The position numbers and the translations under genes were made by a program. 64,000 nt of DNA from Deltaproteobacteria bacterium (GTDB lineage: Bacteria > Acidobacteriota > Thermoanaerobaculia > Multivoradales > JAHZIX01), in the NCBI GenBank assembly GCA_022601195.1, contig JAHZIX010000029.1, forward strand, positions 1-64,000, given 5' to 3'. This document shows, in pieces, positions 1 to 8,528 of the stretch (positions are counted from its first letter, which is position 1; every line of letters starts with the position of its first letter). The notes beneath the pieces were generated by a model, which saw only the letters and a list, made by a program, of their open reading frames with translations, searched no databases and had not been told where the DNA came from.

Positions 1-625
1 CACCGATCTGGAGCACTTTTCCCACGCCTTGGCTAGCCAACCCCGCCCGCAGCGCGGGAAAAAAAGAGGACCTGATATTTGGACCTGGGGTTAAAACCCC
101 AGGCTAGCCAACCCCGCCCGCAGTGCGGGCGAAGCAAGAAGATGTGAAGCCTTCGCCCCTTCAGGGGCGGTGTATAGGAGCCTGGGGTTTCAACCCCAGG
201 CGGTTTCCAGTTGGGGTTTTGGTCACCGGTCCCTTTCCTTGCGCTTCACCGATCTGGAGCACTTTTCCCACGCCTTGGCTAGCCAACCCCGCCCGCAGTG
301 CGGGAAAAAAAGAGGACCTGATATTTGGACCTGGGGCTAAAACCCCAGGCTGGCCAACCCCGCCCGCAGCGCGGGCGAAGCAAGAAGATGTGAAGTTTTC
401 GCCCCTTTAGGGGCGGTGTATAGGAGCCTGGGGTTTCAACCCCAGGCGGTTTCCGATTGGGGTTTCGGTCACCGGTCCCTTTCCTTGCGCTTCACCGATC
501 TGGAGCACTTTTCCCACGCCTTGGCTAGCCAACCCCGCCCGCAGCGCGGGCGAAGCAAGAAGATGTGAAGCCTTCGCCCCTTTAGGGGCAGTGTATAAGA
601 GCCTGGGGTTTCAACCCCAGGCCGA
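1..625. repeat. Tandem 246-bp palindrome-rich repeat array (2.5 copies)
   Basis: Units begin with CACCGATCTGGAGCAC at 1, 247 and 493, so the period is exactly 246 bp. The third copy is shorter: it lacks about 70 bp lying between two internal direct copies of GGCTAGCCAACCCCGCCCGC, which suggests recombination between them. Each unit has self-complementary stretches such as CCTGGGGTTTCAACCCCAGG and CGCCCCTTTAGGGGCG that would fold as hairpins in RNA or single-stranded DNA. No credible coding frame is present. A degenerate copy of the same modules lies at 20235-20375 in the opposite orientation, so this belongs to a dispersed family. The array may continue left of the window. Confidence 0.9.
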
Positions 626-627
626 GC

Positions 628-1068
628 CTACGGCGCGTCTTCCTCGGCAGCTCTGAGACTGAGATCTCGCAGCTCCAAGGCTGGTAGAGAGTCGCTTTGA
701 ACGCGGTCTTCGGTTTGATCGATTGTCGTCAGGGGGACGGTGAGAGTCCAGCGAGAGGTATCACCGGTTTCGAAGCCGTCGGAGAAGATCTCTGAGCCAA
801 GAGCCAAGCCACCGAGCCAGAACCCACCATTGATTTGAAAGGTATCGCCCGCCAGCGTTCCAGGGTCCGGTTGACCGATGGTGCCCCGCACCACGAAACC
901 GGCCTGGGATTTGGGCGTGATGCCGCCACCGTCGATGGTGGAGCGGCGGATCTCGAAAAGGCCACCACTTTGGGCCATGGCGGGAGTCGCAGCGAGGGCC
1001 AGCGTCGCCAGGATCAAGGGGACCTGGAAGCTTCGGCCGAGTCGGTGGACGAGAAGATGGACTTTCAT
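628..1068 (-). CDS. Small secreted protein of the FDGFETGD type
   Basis: A 146-residue predicted secreted protein. The N-terminus has basic residues followed by a hydrophobic segment ending in ATPAMAQ, a clear signal peptide. The mature part contains a GTIGQPDPG...INGGFWLGG stretch, seen in short exported proteins of Acidobacteria and Planctomycetes, and IFSDGFETGDTSRWT, a motif common near the C-terminus of secreted proteins in this lineage. The start at 1068 is chosen because its ATG overlaps the upstream gene's stop (ATGA) and leads straight into the signal peptide. This implies translational coupling to the 662-residue protein at 1065-3053. No enzymatic motif is visible and the function is unknown. 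Confidence 0.75.
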   Translation of the reverse strand: MKVHLLVHRLGRSFQVPLILATLALAATPAMAQSGGLFEIRRSTIDGGGITPKSQAGFVVRGTIGQPDPGTLAGDTFQINGGFWLGGLALGSEIFSDGFETGDTSRWTLTVPLTTIDQTEDRVQSDSLPALELRDLSLRAAEEDAP

Positions 1069-3053
1069 CGGGTTACCCCTTCTTGTTTCCGTCGCAGCAC
1101 CCACAGCGCCGCGCAGCCGAGAATCATCACGAGAATCAAAAGGCCTGCTGCCCCCAGAGTCGGAACAGCAACGATTTCCCCAAAGGAGATGAGGGCCTGC
1201 GCTTCGTTGTTGTCGAGGACCGGGTCCGCGATGGAGGAGCTGACCGAAGCGATGTTGACTACATCCCCCGTCGAGCCGGCGGGCGCCGTGAGGTCGATAT
1301 CGCAGATCGCCACGTCTCCGGGATTGAGGCTGCCGATATCCCAGGTCAAGATATCCCCTGCCGGAGGACCAGCGCCGCAGCTATCCGCCAGCCAGATGAG
1401 GGGAATTGGTAGCGAGTCTATGACCAGTACGTCGAGAGCCACGGAGGGGCCTAGGTTGGTGACCTGCAAGGTACAGCGGATGCCGGGCTCGCCACATTGC
1501 TTGGTGATTTCGAGATCGCTGCCGCCGACGCAAGCCTCGCAGACTCCTCCCACCAGGGGAGTGGCGATCAGTTCCCAATCCAGCAAGGTGCCGACATCAC
1601 CGGTGGAGTGATCGATGACGGTCAGGGTCCAGGTTCCCTGGCTCGACTCTCCGACGAAAGCTCCGAGAGGTTGGGTCGGCAAGACGTCGCCGCTGACCCA
1701 GGGGTCTGCGGATGAGGCGGAGCAAACAGTTTCCGGGTCCACCGCTGCCGAGTCGGTGAAGGTCACCCGAACGTCGTTGTTGTTGCAGCCGAGGGCAGAG
1801 CCGGGCACTCCCGGGCGATCCAATAGAGTGACTTCGGTATTCGCCGGGCTACGCAGGCGCAGCTCGAGATCGCCAACCCAGGTATGACTCAAATCGACAG
1901 CGACAGCGATGCTGGTCACAGTGGAGTCGGTCGCGATGTCCAGGTTGCTCGGTACTCCTGCCGGTTGGCCGTCGGGGATCACAATTGGAGCGACCGGTTG
2001 TTGGCTTTCCCCTACGCTGTTGGAAAAGATCACGTCGAAATTCCCCTGATCGGAAGTGACGGTCAGGTCGAGCTGTATCAGGTCTCCACAGGTGGGAGCC
2101 AACAGGACGATGCGCAGCGGGTCGAGGTTGATGGCGCTCTCTCCTCGCAGAAGGTCTGGCCAAGAGGAGCTTCCATCGATGATGACGACTTCCGGGGAGC
2201 TGGCGCTCAACACAGCGGAAATGTTGGTGAAGTCCCCTCCGCTGGCTATCAGAGAGAATTCCAAGTCAACAGTTTCGCCGGGCTCCCAGGCGCCGTTGTT
2301 TTGAGCTGGGGCCGTGGCGCACTGATCCGCCCCCGTGAGCTGGTTAAAAATCAATACAGAAGGCACCAGATAGCTCAGATCGTCAATGCCTTCGGCTTCG
2401 TTGTTGGCGGAAGTCAGCATGATGCGGGCGATGGGGCTCGGCGAGGACACGCCCCAAAAGACTCCCGCCGCGGAAGATGGCGAAGAAGTCGTGCCGAGAA
2501 GCTGACCCGCGGAATCGAAAATCTCGATGAATAGACTGTCGGGAGGACCTGGGACGTTGATCAGGTCCATTCCCGCGGCGGACACCGGTTCCGGAAAGGA
2601 GATCTCGAGAGCATCCGCCAGAGTGTTGGTGGCTAGCACCTTGGTGCTGTTGGCGAAGATGCCGTCTCCCAACAAGATGAGACCATCCAGATTGTCGGGC
2701 CCGGGAAGATCTTGAAAGCTCAGGCCTTCGAGGATCTGGCCTGGAGCAAAGCAGGCATTGTTGCTGGTCGAGTCCAGGGGGGCTGGACAAACGACTGAAG
2801 AGCCAGGTCCCACATTGCCCGCTTCGAAGGTTTCCGTCGGCAGGCCGGGAAAATCTCCGTCGAAGAGAGTGCGATCACTGTAGAAGACCAGGGCACCGAC
2901 CTCCGGATCTCGCGGGGCCGAGGGTTGCCAATCCTTTTGGGTTTCGAATCCGCCGGACTCAATCCACTGATCGAGACGATCCTGGCCCTGGGCGTCAGGG
3001 ATGACCCAGAGAGATGCGATTACGGTGGATAGGGCCCAAAGTCGACGTCTCAC
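1065..3053 (-). CDS. Secreted P-domain/DUF11 protein with IPTL-CTERM sorting tail
   Basis: 662 residues with a signal peptide (ends near DAQGQ, about residue 24). Residues about 30-230 form an uncharacterised beta-rich region. About 360-500 resemble a proprotein convertase P domain (DLSHTWVGDLELRLRSP ... GTWTLTVIDHSTGDVGTLLDWEL). About 515-625 look like a DUF11 repeat (DLEITKQC...TNLGPSVALDVLVIDSLP). The C-terminus is VPTLGAAGLLILVMILG plus a basic tail, matching the IPTL-CTERM pattern: VPTL/IPTL, a transmembrane helix and an Arg/Lys cluster, thought to direct envelope sorting. No protease catalytic triad is seen, so this is probably a surface or structural protein. It is the first gene of a two-gene unit with the small secreted protein at 628-1068, joined by an ATGA overlap. 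A good sigma-70-type promoter lies upstream. Confidence 0.8.
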   Translation of the reverse strand: MRRRLWALSTVIASLWVIPDAQGQDRLDQWIESGGFETQKDWQPSAPRDPEVGALVFYSDRTLFDGDFPGLPTETFEAGNVGPGSSVVCPAPLDSTSNNACFAPGQILEGLSFQDLPGPDNLDGLILLGDGIFANSTKVLATNTLADALEISFPEPVSAAGMDLINVPGPPDSLFIEIFDSAGQLLGTTSSPSSAAGVFWGVSSPSPIARIMLTSANNEAEGIDDLSYLVPSVLIFNQLTGADQCATAPAQNNGAWEPGETVDLEFSLIASGGDFTNISAVLSASSPEVVIIDGSSSWPDLLRGESAINLDPLRIVLLAPTCGDLIQLDLTVTSDQGNFDVIFSNSVGESQQPVAPIVIPDGQPAGVPSNLDIATDSTVTSIAVAVDLSHTWVGDLELRLRSPANTEVTLLDRPGVPGSALGCNNNDVRVTFTDSAAVDPETVCSASSADPWVSGDVLPTQPLGAFVGESSQGTWTLTVIDHSTGDVGTLLDWELIATPLVGGVCEACVGGSDLEITKQCGEPGIRCTLQVTNLGPSVALDVLVIDSLPIPLIWLADSCGAGPPAGDILTWDIGSLNPGDVAICDIDLTAPAGSTGDVVNIASVSSSIADPVLDNNEAQALISFGEIVAVPTLGAAGLLILVMILGCAALWVLRRKQEGVTR

Positions 3054-3159
3054 GGTCTCACCTTTCCCAAAGAAGCGGCTCGAGTGAGCTACAAGAGCTC
3101 CAGGACAGATCCCCTTGCCGCCGAACTAGAAGCACTCTTCGATGCTTGGAGCATTGGGC

Positions 3160-3188
3160 ATTATAGGCGGAGGTAGGGGTGGTGTCGA
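3160..3188 (-). promoter_or_regulatory. Sigma-70-type promoter of the IPTL-CTERM operon
   Basis: On the minus strand, TCGACA (3188-3183) is followed after exactly 17 bp by a perfect TATAAT (3165-3160). Transcription would start near 3153, giving a leader of about 100 nt before the start at 3053. The rest of the 3054-3440 divergent intergenic region shows nothing else I can name. Confidence 0.6.
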
Positions 3189-3440
3189 GTTGGAGCGAGG
3201 CTATCGAGGTAGGGAGATGATGCTGACATTCCTCTGTGCTCTGAGCTCTCCCATCCTCTGTTTTCCTTGGTAGCTGGAGCTTCAAAGGGGTAGAGTTTGG
3301 ACCGGCCCCCAAAACCCGAGACCTGTCGAGGATTTCTCGCTGCCGAGTTCCCGCTGGAGAGCTGTTCGGAGTCAAAGAGAGCATCTCAACAGGTAGTCAG
3401 CCGTTGTGCGGAGTTCCGGGGTCCGGAGAGGAAGGCTTGA

Positions 3441-4340
3441 GTGGTCGAGTTTCCTGAGGTCGATCCCGACGAGCAACCAGATGAAAGAAAGGCCAGCCCT
3501 ATCGTGATCTCCCCCTATAGACGAACCCAAGCCAAGGCACTCGCTCCCACCTCCACTTCTCTCTGGCTGGGAGTTTCATTGGTCGTGGTGATGGCTTTCC
3601 CCTGCTTCGCCCAGAGCAAGAGCCCGTCATCCTTCACCTATGAAGGCCAGATGGCCTACGAGGGCAAGCCCTTGGACACGGGAGGTGAGGCGGGCCGCTA
3701 TGACTTCGAGTTCCGACTCTTCGACCAACCGGAAGCGAACTCGGGAAACCAGATAGGCCCGACACTGTTGCGGCCTGGGTTGCCGTTGGAGCAGGGGAAG
3801 TTCAGGACGGAGTTGGATTTCGGGCCGGAATGGCTCCAGCGCTCCCAGAGCTGGTTGGAGATTCGAGTTGTCGAGGCGGTGGACGGGCAACCCAAACTGC
3901 TGGCGGCGAGGCGTCAGGCTATCGGTCGACGATCTCAACAACCGTCCCTGCCACCGGCCACTAGCGATGCTCAGGTATTGGCTCGGTTACCGGCAGCGAA
4001 GATCCTCATTTCGGACCGGGCGACGCCTGGGGAGGCTCATTTTGTCGTCGACGAGGAGAGCTTCAAGCGAGCTTTTGGCCTCGGCGGCCGGCTGACGGCA
4101 GTCGATGTGGCCAGCGTCGGAATCGTCGCTGCCAGTGAATTACACCGCGAGAGCCAGCGAAGTCAGCAGGCAATTCAGGAACTGCAAGCGGAGGTCAGTG
4201 CTCTACGCTTCCGTTCCAATCTGGCTTTTCTCGTGCTGGCCGCCGTGGTGATCACTGTGCTACTGCGTCGTCGCAGCCAGACTTTTCCTGAAGCGGAGCC
4301 GGACACCTTGAAGAGCTCCGAAGGTGCCGATCCGCAGTGA
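3441..4340 (+). CDS. Exported membrane-anchored protein with beta domain and coiled coil
   Basis: 299 residues from a GTG start preceded by GGAGAGGAAGG. A hydrophobic segment at about residues 42-58 ending in FAQS acts as signal or anchor. Residues about 65-165 (SFTYEGQMAYEGKPLDTGGEA ... YDFEFRLFD ... LDFGPEWLQ ... SWLEIRV) resemble the exported FxYQGxL beta domain often found ahead of trimeric tail-fibre-like or peptidase-like proteins in Planctomycetes and Acidobacteria. A short coiled coil (SQQAIQELQAEVSALRF) precedes a C-terminal transmembrane helix (LAFLVLAAVVITVLL) and a basic stop-transfer RRR. It overlaps the next gene by GTGA, so the two are probably co-translated. The function is unknown. 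Confidence 0.7.
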   Translation: MVEFPEVDPDEQPDERKASPIVISPYRRTQAKALAPTSTSLWLGVSLVVVMAFPCFAQSKSPSSFTYEGQMAYEGKPLDTGGEAGRYDFEFRLFDQPEANSGNQIGPTLLRPGLPLEQGKFRTELDFGPEWLQRSQSWLEIRVVEAVDGQPKLLAARRQAIGRRSQQPSLPPATSDAQVLARLPAAKILISDRATPGEAHFVVDEESFKRAFGLGGRLTAVDVASVGIVAASELHRESQRSQQAIQELQAEVSALRFRSNLAFLVLAAVVITVLLRRRSQTFPEAEPDTLKSSEGADPQ

Positions 4341-6142
4341 AGGGGGAAGACTCTCTTCTCGATCCGGCAGAAGGTCCCTCGGTAGGCTCAGATCTTCAAC
4401 CCGAGGTAGCTGCGATGAGAGCCGTTCGGAACCCGGGCTTGGACGGCCGCTTGAGAATTATCCGCTGGGGTTTGTTCGCTGCATTCTTGCTCTATGTTTC
4501 GATTCGTGTTTTTTCCGTGCCCCTCACCAACGACGAATTCGGTGCTCTTCTGTCGGTGTACCGAGGAAGCTTGGCTGATCTGATTACCTTTCGGATCGTC
4601 GACGCCCAAAACCATCCTCTGGCAGCCTTCTGTGCCATCCTGCTGCGGCGTTTTTTGCCCCTGGGGGAGATTGCTGCGGTTCGCCTTCCCGCTGTCTTTG
4701 GTTTTCTCTGCTTCGGACTCGGAGCTCTTCGAGCTACGGCACGCTTGAATCATCCTTGGCTGCAGGTGCTGGGGCTGGCGGCTTTGCTGACCAACGCATT
4801 CGCTTTGGACTTTTTTTCCTTGGCGCGGGGTTATGGTCTGGCTTTGGGTTTCCAAATGCTCTCGTTGGCCTTTCTCATCGACCTGGTGTGCACTCGGGAG
4901 CGGCCGAGTCACAGCAGCTTGCGGACTCAACTGGCTCTGTGGTGTGGCTGCCTCGCCGTGATCAGTCACCTGGCATTCCTGAGCTATTTCGTAGGGCTGA
5001 TCGCGATGCTCTTTCTGCTCGGATTCTCTTTGCGTGGGGCTTTGCGCGAGTCTTTGCGTGGGGGTGCTGCCTGCGATTCCCCCGACTTGCCACCGAAGAA
5101 GGTCTGGCTTTCGACCGTGTTCCATGAGGTGGGGCGCCAGGGTTACCTGTTGGTGTGTGGAGCCCTGCTGGCCGTCTTCTATCTTCCTATCGTGATCAAA
5201 TTGGTGGCCGGGGACAAGCTCTATTTCGGTGGAACTCGGGGTTGGGTGGCCGACTCGGTGAGCTCCTTGATCGACGCCACGTTTTATCGCCTCGATGCTC
5301 CAGCTAGTGTGGTGACAGGGCTGGCCTATGGGCTCGTTATTCTGGGTTGTCTTCTGGGAGCTCGTCAGCTTGTTGGTTTTCGAGCTTGGCGAGATCTCGC
5401 TCGCCTACGACCGGCTGGGGTGTGCTTTTTTCTCCTCGCGGTCATGGCGCTTTTCGCCTACGGCCTCCATCTAGGCTTCGAAGTTCGTTTCGTCCTGGAA
5501 AGGGCTGCCCTGATCCTCCTTCCTCCTGCCGTTTGCCTGTTCCTGTTTGCAACCGACGATCTCTCCGGCCGATTCCAGGAGGTGCTTTTTCTGCTCCTGA
5601 CCGTCTATGTGCTGGTGGGAGCCTCTCAACTCAACCTCCGCCGGACCCTGAGTTGGGAAATGACCGCCGATGCACCGCAGCTGGTTGCCGACTTGGCGGC
5701 TCTTCGGGAGGCGCAGGGAGGGGGGCCCTTGGTGTTGGGTATCAGTGATAGTTGTAAGACCACGACCTGGTATTACCTCAACGAGCTTTTGTCCAAAGAA
5801 AAGGAGCCGAAATTGACGGATAAGGGGTTGGTTCGTATCACCGATTGGCTGGCCCTGTATCCGATCAACCTCCAGCCTGTGGTCAATACTTCCATCAAAG
5901 TGCCAACAGCTTCTGAGGCGGAAAGGGCCGGATTTCAATACTGGCTTCCGGTGGATCCTCGGGAGGGAGGCGACTCGGGCGAGGAGCGAGTTTGGTTGCA
6001 CCGGGATACGGATTACTTATTGGTGCGAGACGGCCACGGCTTGGACCAATACCCATGGCCCGCGGAAAAGGTCAAAGACTACATAGAATCCCGAACGACC
6101 CTCCTGCGGTTGCGATGGCCCACGGGAGGCCTAACCGGTTAA
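4337..6142 (+). CDS. Polytopic membrane protein, GT39/PMT-like glycosyltransferase
   Basis: 601 residues with about ten hydrophobic helices after a soluble N-terminus. The first helix (WGLFAAFLLYVSIRVFS) is followed at once by TNDEFGALL, the acidic-pair position typical of GT-C glycosyltransferases of the PMT/ArnT type, and later by DAQNHPLAAF. A long non-membrane C-terminal region (about 450-601) would be periplasmic. GT-C enzymes transfer sugars from polyprenyl-phosphate donors at the outer face of the inner membrane; the acceptor cannot be told. The GTG at 4337 overlaps the previous stop (GTGA); an ATG at 4414 is an alternative. Exact family assignment is inference. Confidence 0.6.
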   Translation: MKGEDSLLDPAEGPSVGSDLQPEVAAMRAVRNPGLDGRLRIIRWGLFAAFLLYVSIRVFSVPLTNDEFGALLSVYRGSLADLITFRIVDAQNHPLAAFCAILLRRFLPLGEIAAVRLPAVFGFLCFGLGALRATARLNHPWLQVLGLAALLTNAFALDFFSLARGYGLALGFQMLSLAFLIDLVCTRERPSHSSLRTQLALWCGCLAVISHLAFLSYFVGLIAMLFLLGFSLRGALRESLRGGAACDSPDLPPKKVWLSTVFHEVGRQGYLLVCGALLAVFYLPIVIKLVAGDKLYFGGTRGWVADSVSSLIDATFYRLDAPASVVTGLAYGLVILGCLLGARQLVGFRAWRDLARLRPAGVCFFLLAVMALFAYGLHLGFEVRFVLERAALILLPPAVCLFLFATDDLSGRFQEVLFLLLTVYVLVGASQLNLRRTLSWEMTADAPQLVADLAALREAQGGGPLVLGISDSCKTTTWYYLNELLSKEKEPKLTDKGLVRITDWLALYPINLQPVVNTSIKVPTASEAERAGFQYWLPVDPREGGDSGEERVWLHRDTDYLLVRDGHGLDQYPWPAEKVKDYIESRTTLLRLRWPTGGLTG

Positions 6143-6448
6143 TTTGGCCGGAAGTGATCTCCTCTTCACCCGTCTCTCGCCAAGTACAGTTAGGGGGCAT
6201 GAGTCTTGGCTTGTCACCGGGTCCGTCGCGAACCGGTCCACCCGCAGACCGATTCGAAGGCGCGGTGGTCCCCATCTCCGGCTGAGCCTCGGCTCTTTTT
6301 GGTGTCCCCCGCGAGAGTTCGAAAGGGTTCCTTTGAAGAAAGTTCTTCGACGGAGATACGAATGGCCATCGGTTCTCGCGTTAAGTAGAGAACTGATGCA
6401 GAGAACCGATGTAGAGGCCCATGAGGGAACCAGTGAGGGGTTAGTGCT
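6143..6448 (+). other. Intergenic leader with short degenerate tandem repeat
   Basis: No convincing gene. A GC-rich partial palindrome followed by CTTTTT (about 6280-6302) could be a weak terminator for the preceding gene. From about 6390 a 13-bp unit recurs imperfectly (GAACTGATGCAGA, GAACCGATGTAGA, then more diverged copies). GAGGGG at 6435-6440 is the likely ribosome binding site for the downstream TTG start. Confidence 0.4.
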
Positions 6449-8482
6449 TTGAAGAAATTTGTACAAATGGCTTGGGTGATCAGTTTCATCAGTCTTACCG
6501 CCGCGGCCCAGCTGCCGCAGGGGCTCGAGGCCGAGCTCGGGCAGGGGACGGTGGTGATCGATTCGGAAAGGGGAGACTTCCTTGCAATTCAGATCCTGAG
6601 GGATGAGGAACGAACCGTAGTCGGGCATTCCGCTCAGCTCTACGACTCGGAGGGTTCCAGCCTTGGTGAGGCCTTCGAGCTTCCGGATCTCCCCAAGTGC
6701 GGCTATTCCATTTGGGGTGGTGGTCTCACCGACACGGAGTTATTTCTCTTCTGGCCTGAGTCGGTCCCAGGAGAGGAAGACATAGATCTTTGTAGCGAGC
6801 CTCCGGCCTTGTCAAACCTCATGGGCCGTCGCTACTCTCGGGGTGGACAGCCTCTCGCCGCGGCATTTCAGCTCAATACCTCTGCTATCGGAAATCAGAT
6901 TCTGCCTGGGTTTGCTGTACTGCCCGACGGGGGTTTCATCGTTACCTGGTCGGATTGGACGGCGGAGCTGAACGATGGCGGCGACTATATTTCCCATCAG
7001 CTCGTCAGGCGTTTCGACTCTGACGGGTCTCCGCGGGAGCCGACGATACGGGTCCCCGCGCTACCTATGGCCGATCCGTTGTTTCACGGGGCTGTTTTAG
7101 CGCTCGAAAATGGTGGTTTTACGGTGGCGTGGAGTTATCTCGACGCCGCTGGGGATTTCGAAACTTCCTTTCGAAGCTACGACGCTGAGGGTCAGCCGGT
7201 CGTCGATCAAATTCGCTTTGGGAACCCTTCACTCAGTATTTTCCTTGATTCCGATATTGCCCGTTTGGAAGACGGTACAGTGGCTGTCGTCGCTTCCGGA
7301 GGAGGGGTCTCTGTGCGGCTACTCAGTGATTCGGGATTACCCCTGGGGGAGCCGATACAGGTTCAGCCTATCCTCTTTGATTCGAGCAATGCGTACCGTA
7401 GAAACGCGCACATCCTGGCTGGAGACTCGGGAAGGTTCTTGGTCGCCTGGGACTCTCGGGTCGGTCCAGATGGGGAGGACCCGTCAGATGGAGATCTCGA
7501 GGGCATTTGGGCTCAGTGGATCCGGCCCGGGAGCGAGCCGGAGGAAGAGTTCTTTCAGTTGAACTCCCGTTTTCGCGGTGGCCAGAGACTCGTTGAGTTG
7601 ACGGGCTCTTCAGGGAGTGAGCCTCTCGCTATCTACTCTTCCGGCCAAGGCCTCCTGGCTCGTCGCTTGCGCACCGCCTGTACTCCCGGTCCCGCTACCC
7701 TGTGCTTGGGGGAAGAAGGCCGATTCCGCGTCGAAGTCGCCTGGGCGGATTTTGGCGAGAGGGACGGTCAGGCCGGTGGGGAGATGCTGAACGGGGAGAG
7801 CGGCTATTTTTGGTTTTTCCGACCAGGAAACGTCGAGCTGATGGTGAAAGTGGTCGATGGTGGGGAGGTGAACGGGAATTTTTGGGTCTTTTATGGCGCC
7901 CTTTCCAACGTTGAATATCAGCTGACGGTTACCGACACTGCAAGGGGGGTGCAAAAGGTCTACCGGAACCCAGCTCACCATTTCGCTAGCGTGGGAGATA
8001 CGATGGCCTTCGCTAACCCACCCTCGAGCTCCCCCCCTGGAGAGGCCCCGGAAACCACCTACGGTCTCGACCCAACGGCCGTGGCAGCTCTACTGCCCGA
8101 GGTTCCGGAGTTCTCGACCATCGAGTCACCGGCTAGCGTTGGCGCGAGTCTGGCTGGGGAGCCCTTGGAATTTGCCGGAGGCCGTTTCTCGGCAAGCCTG
8201 GAATGGCAGGATTTTTCCGGTAATGCGGGCCCGGGAAACGGCGTGCCTCTCACGGACGACACGGGCTATTTCTGGTTCTTCGACTCTGACCGGCCAGAGG
8301 TGGTGGTGAAGGTATTGGATGGGCGGTCCATCAACGGGAGCTTTTGGGTGTTCTATGGAGCCCTCTCCAATGTCGAGTACACCCTCAACGTGGAAGACCG
8401 GCAACAGAGCACGACCCGAACCTATTTCAACCCATCCCGGCACTTTGGCAGTGTGGGAGATACGGGGGCCTTTCCCGAGTAA
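6449..8482 (+). CDS. Secreted protein with two C-terminal FWFF-type repeat domains
   Basis: 677 residues from a TTG start at 6449 that gives a clean signal peptide (MKKFVQMAWVISFISLTAAAQ) with GAGGGG upstream. Residues about 25-400 resemble a beta-propeller-like array: repeated blocks of the type LPDGGFIVTWSD, LENGGFTVAWSY, GDSGRFLVAWDSR. The C-terminal part holds two copies of a roughly 110-residue domain, at about 410-515 and 560-677. Its hallmarks are GRFRVEVAWADF or GRFSASLEWQDF, a GYFWFF segment, a VKV(V/L)DG segment, NGNFWVFYGALSNVEY, and a terminal SVGDT.AF. The same domain ends the protein at 58246-59178. It carries no visible catalytic residues and may be a binding or cell-surface domain. 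Confidence 0.75.
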   Translation: MKKFVQMAWVISFISLTAAAQLPQGLEAELGQGTVVIDSERGDFLAIQILRDEERTVVGHSAQLYDSEGSSLGEAFELPDLPKCGYSIWGGGLTDTELFLFWPESVPGEEDIDLCSEPPALSNLMGRRYSRGGQPLAAAFQLNTSAIGNQILPGFAVLPDGGFIVTWSDWTAELNDGGDYISHQLVRRFDSDGSPREPTIRVPALPMADPLFHGAVLALENGGFTVAWSYLDAAGDFETSFRSYDAEGQPVVDQIRFGNPSLSIFLDSDIARLEDGTVAVVASGGGVSVRLLSDSGLPLGEPIQVQPILFDSSNAYRRNAHILAGDSGRFLVAWDSRVGPDGEDPSDGDLEGIWAQWIRPGSEPEEEFFQLNSRFRGGQRLVELTGSSGSEPLAIYSSGQGLLARRLRTACTPGPATLCLGEEGRFRVEVAWADFGERDGQAGGEMLNGESGYFWFFRPGNVELMVKVVDGGEVNGNFWVFYGALSNVEYQLTVTDTARGVQKVYRNPAHHFASVGDTMAFANPPSSSPPGEAPETTYGLDPTAVAALLPEVPEFSTIESPASVGASLAGEPLEFAGGRFSASLEWQDFSGNAGPGNGVPLTDDTGYFWFFDSDRPEVVVKVLDGRSINGSFWVFYGALSNVEYTLNVEDRQQSTTRTYFNPSRHFGSVGDTGAFPE

Positions 8483-8528
8483 GGCCAAGCTCGAAGCTGC
8501 CTCTCGGCCAGGAGAGATCGTCGGCGAC

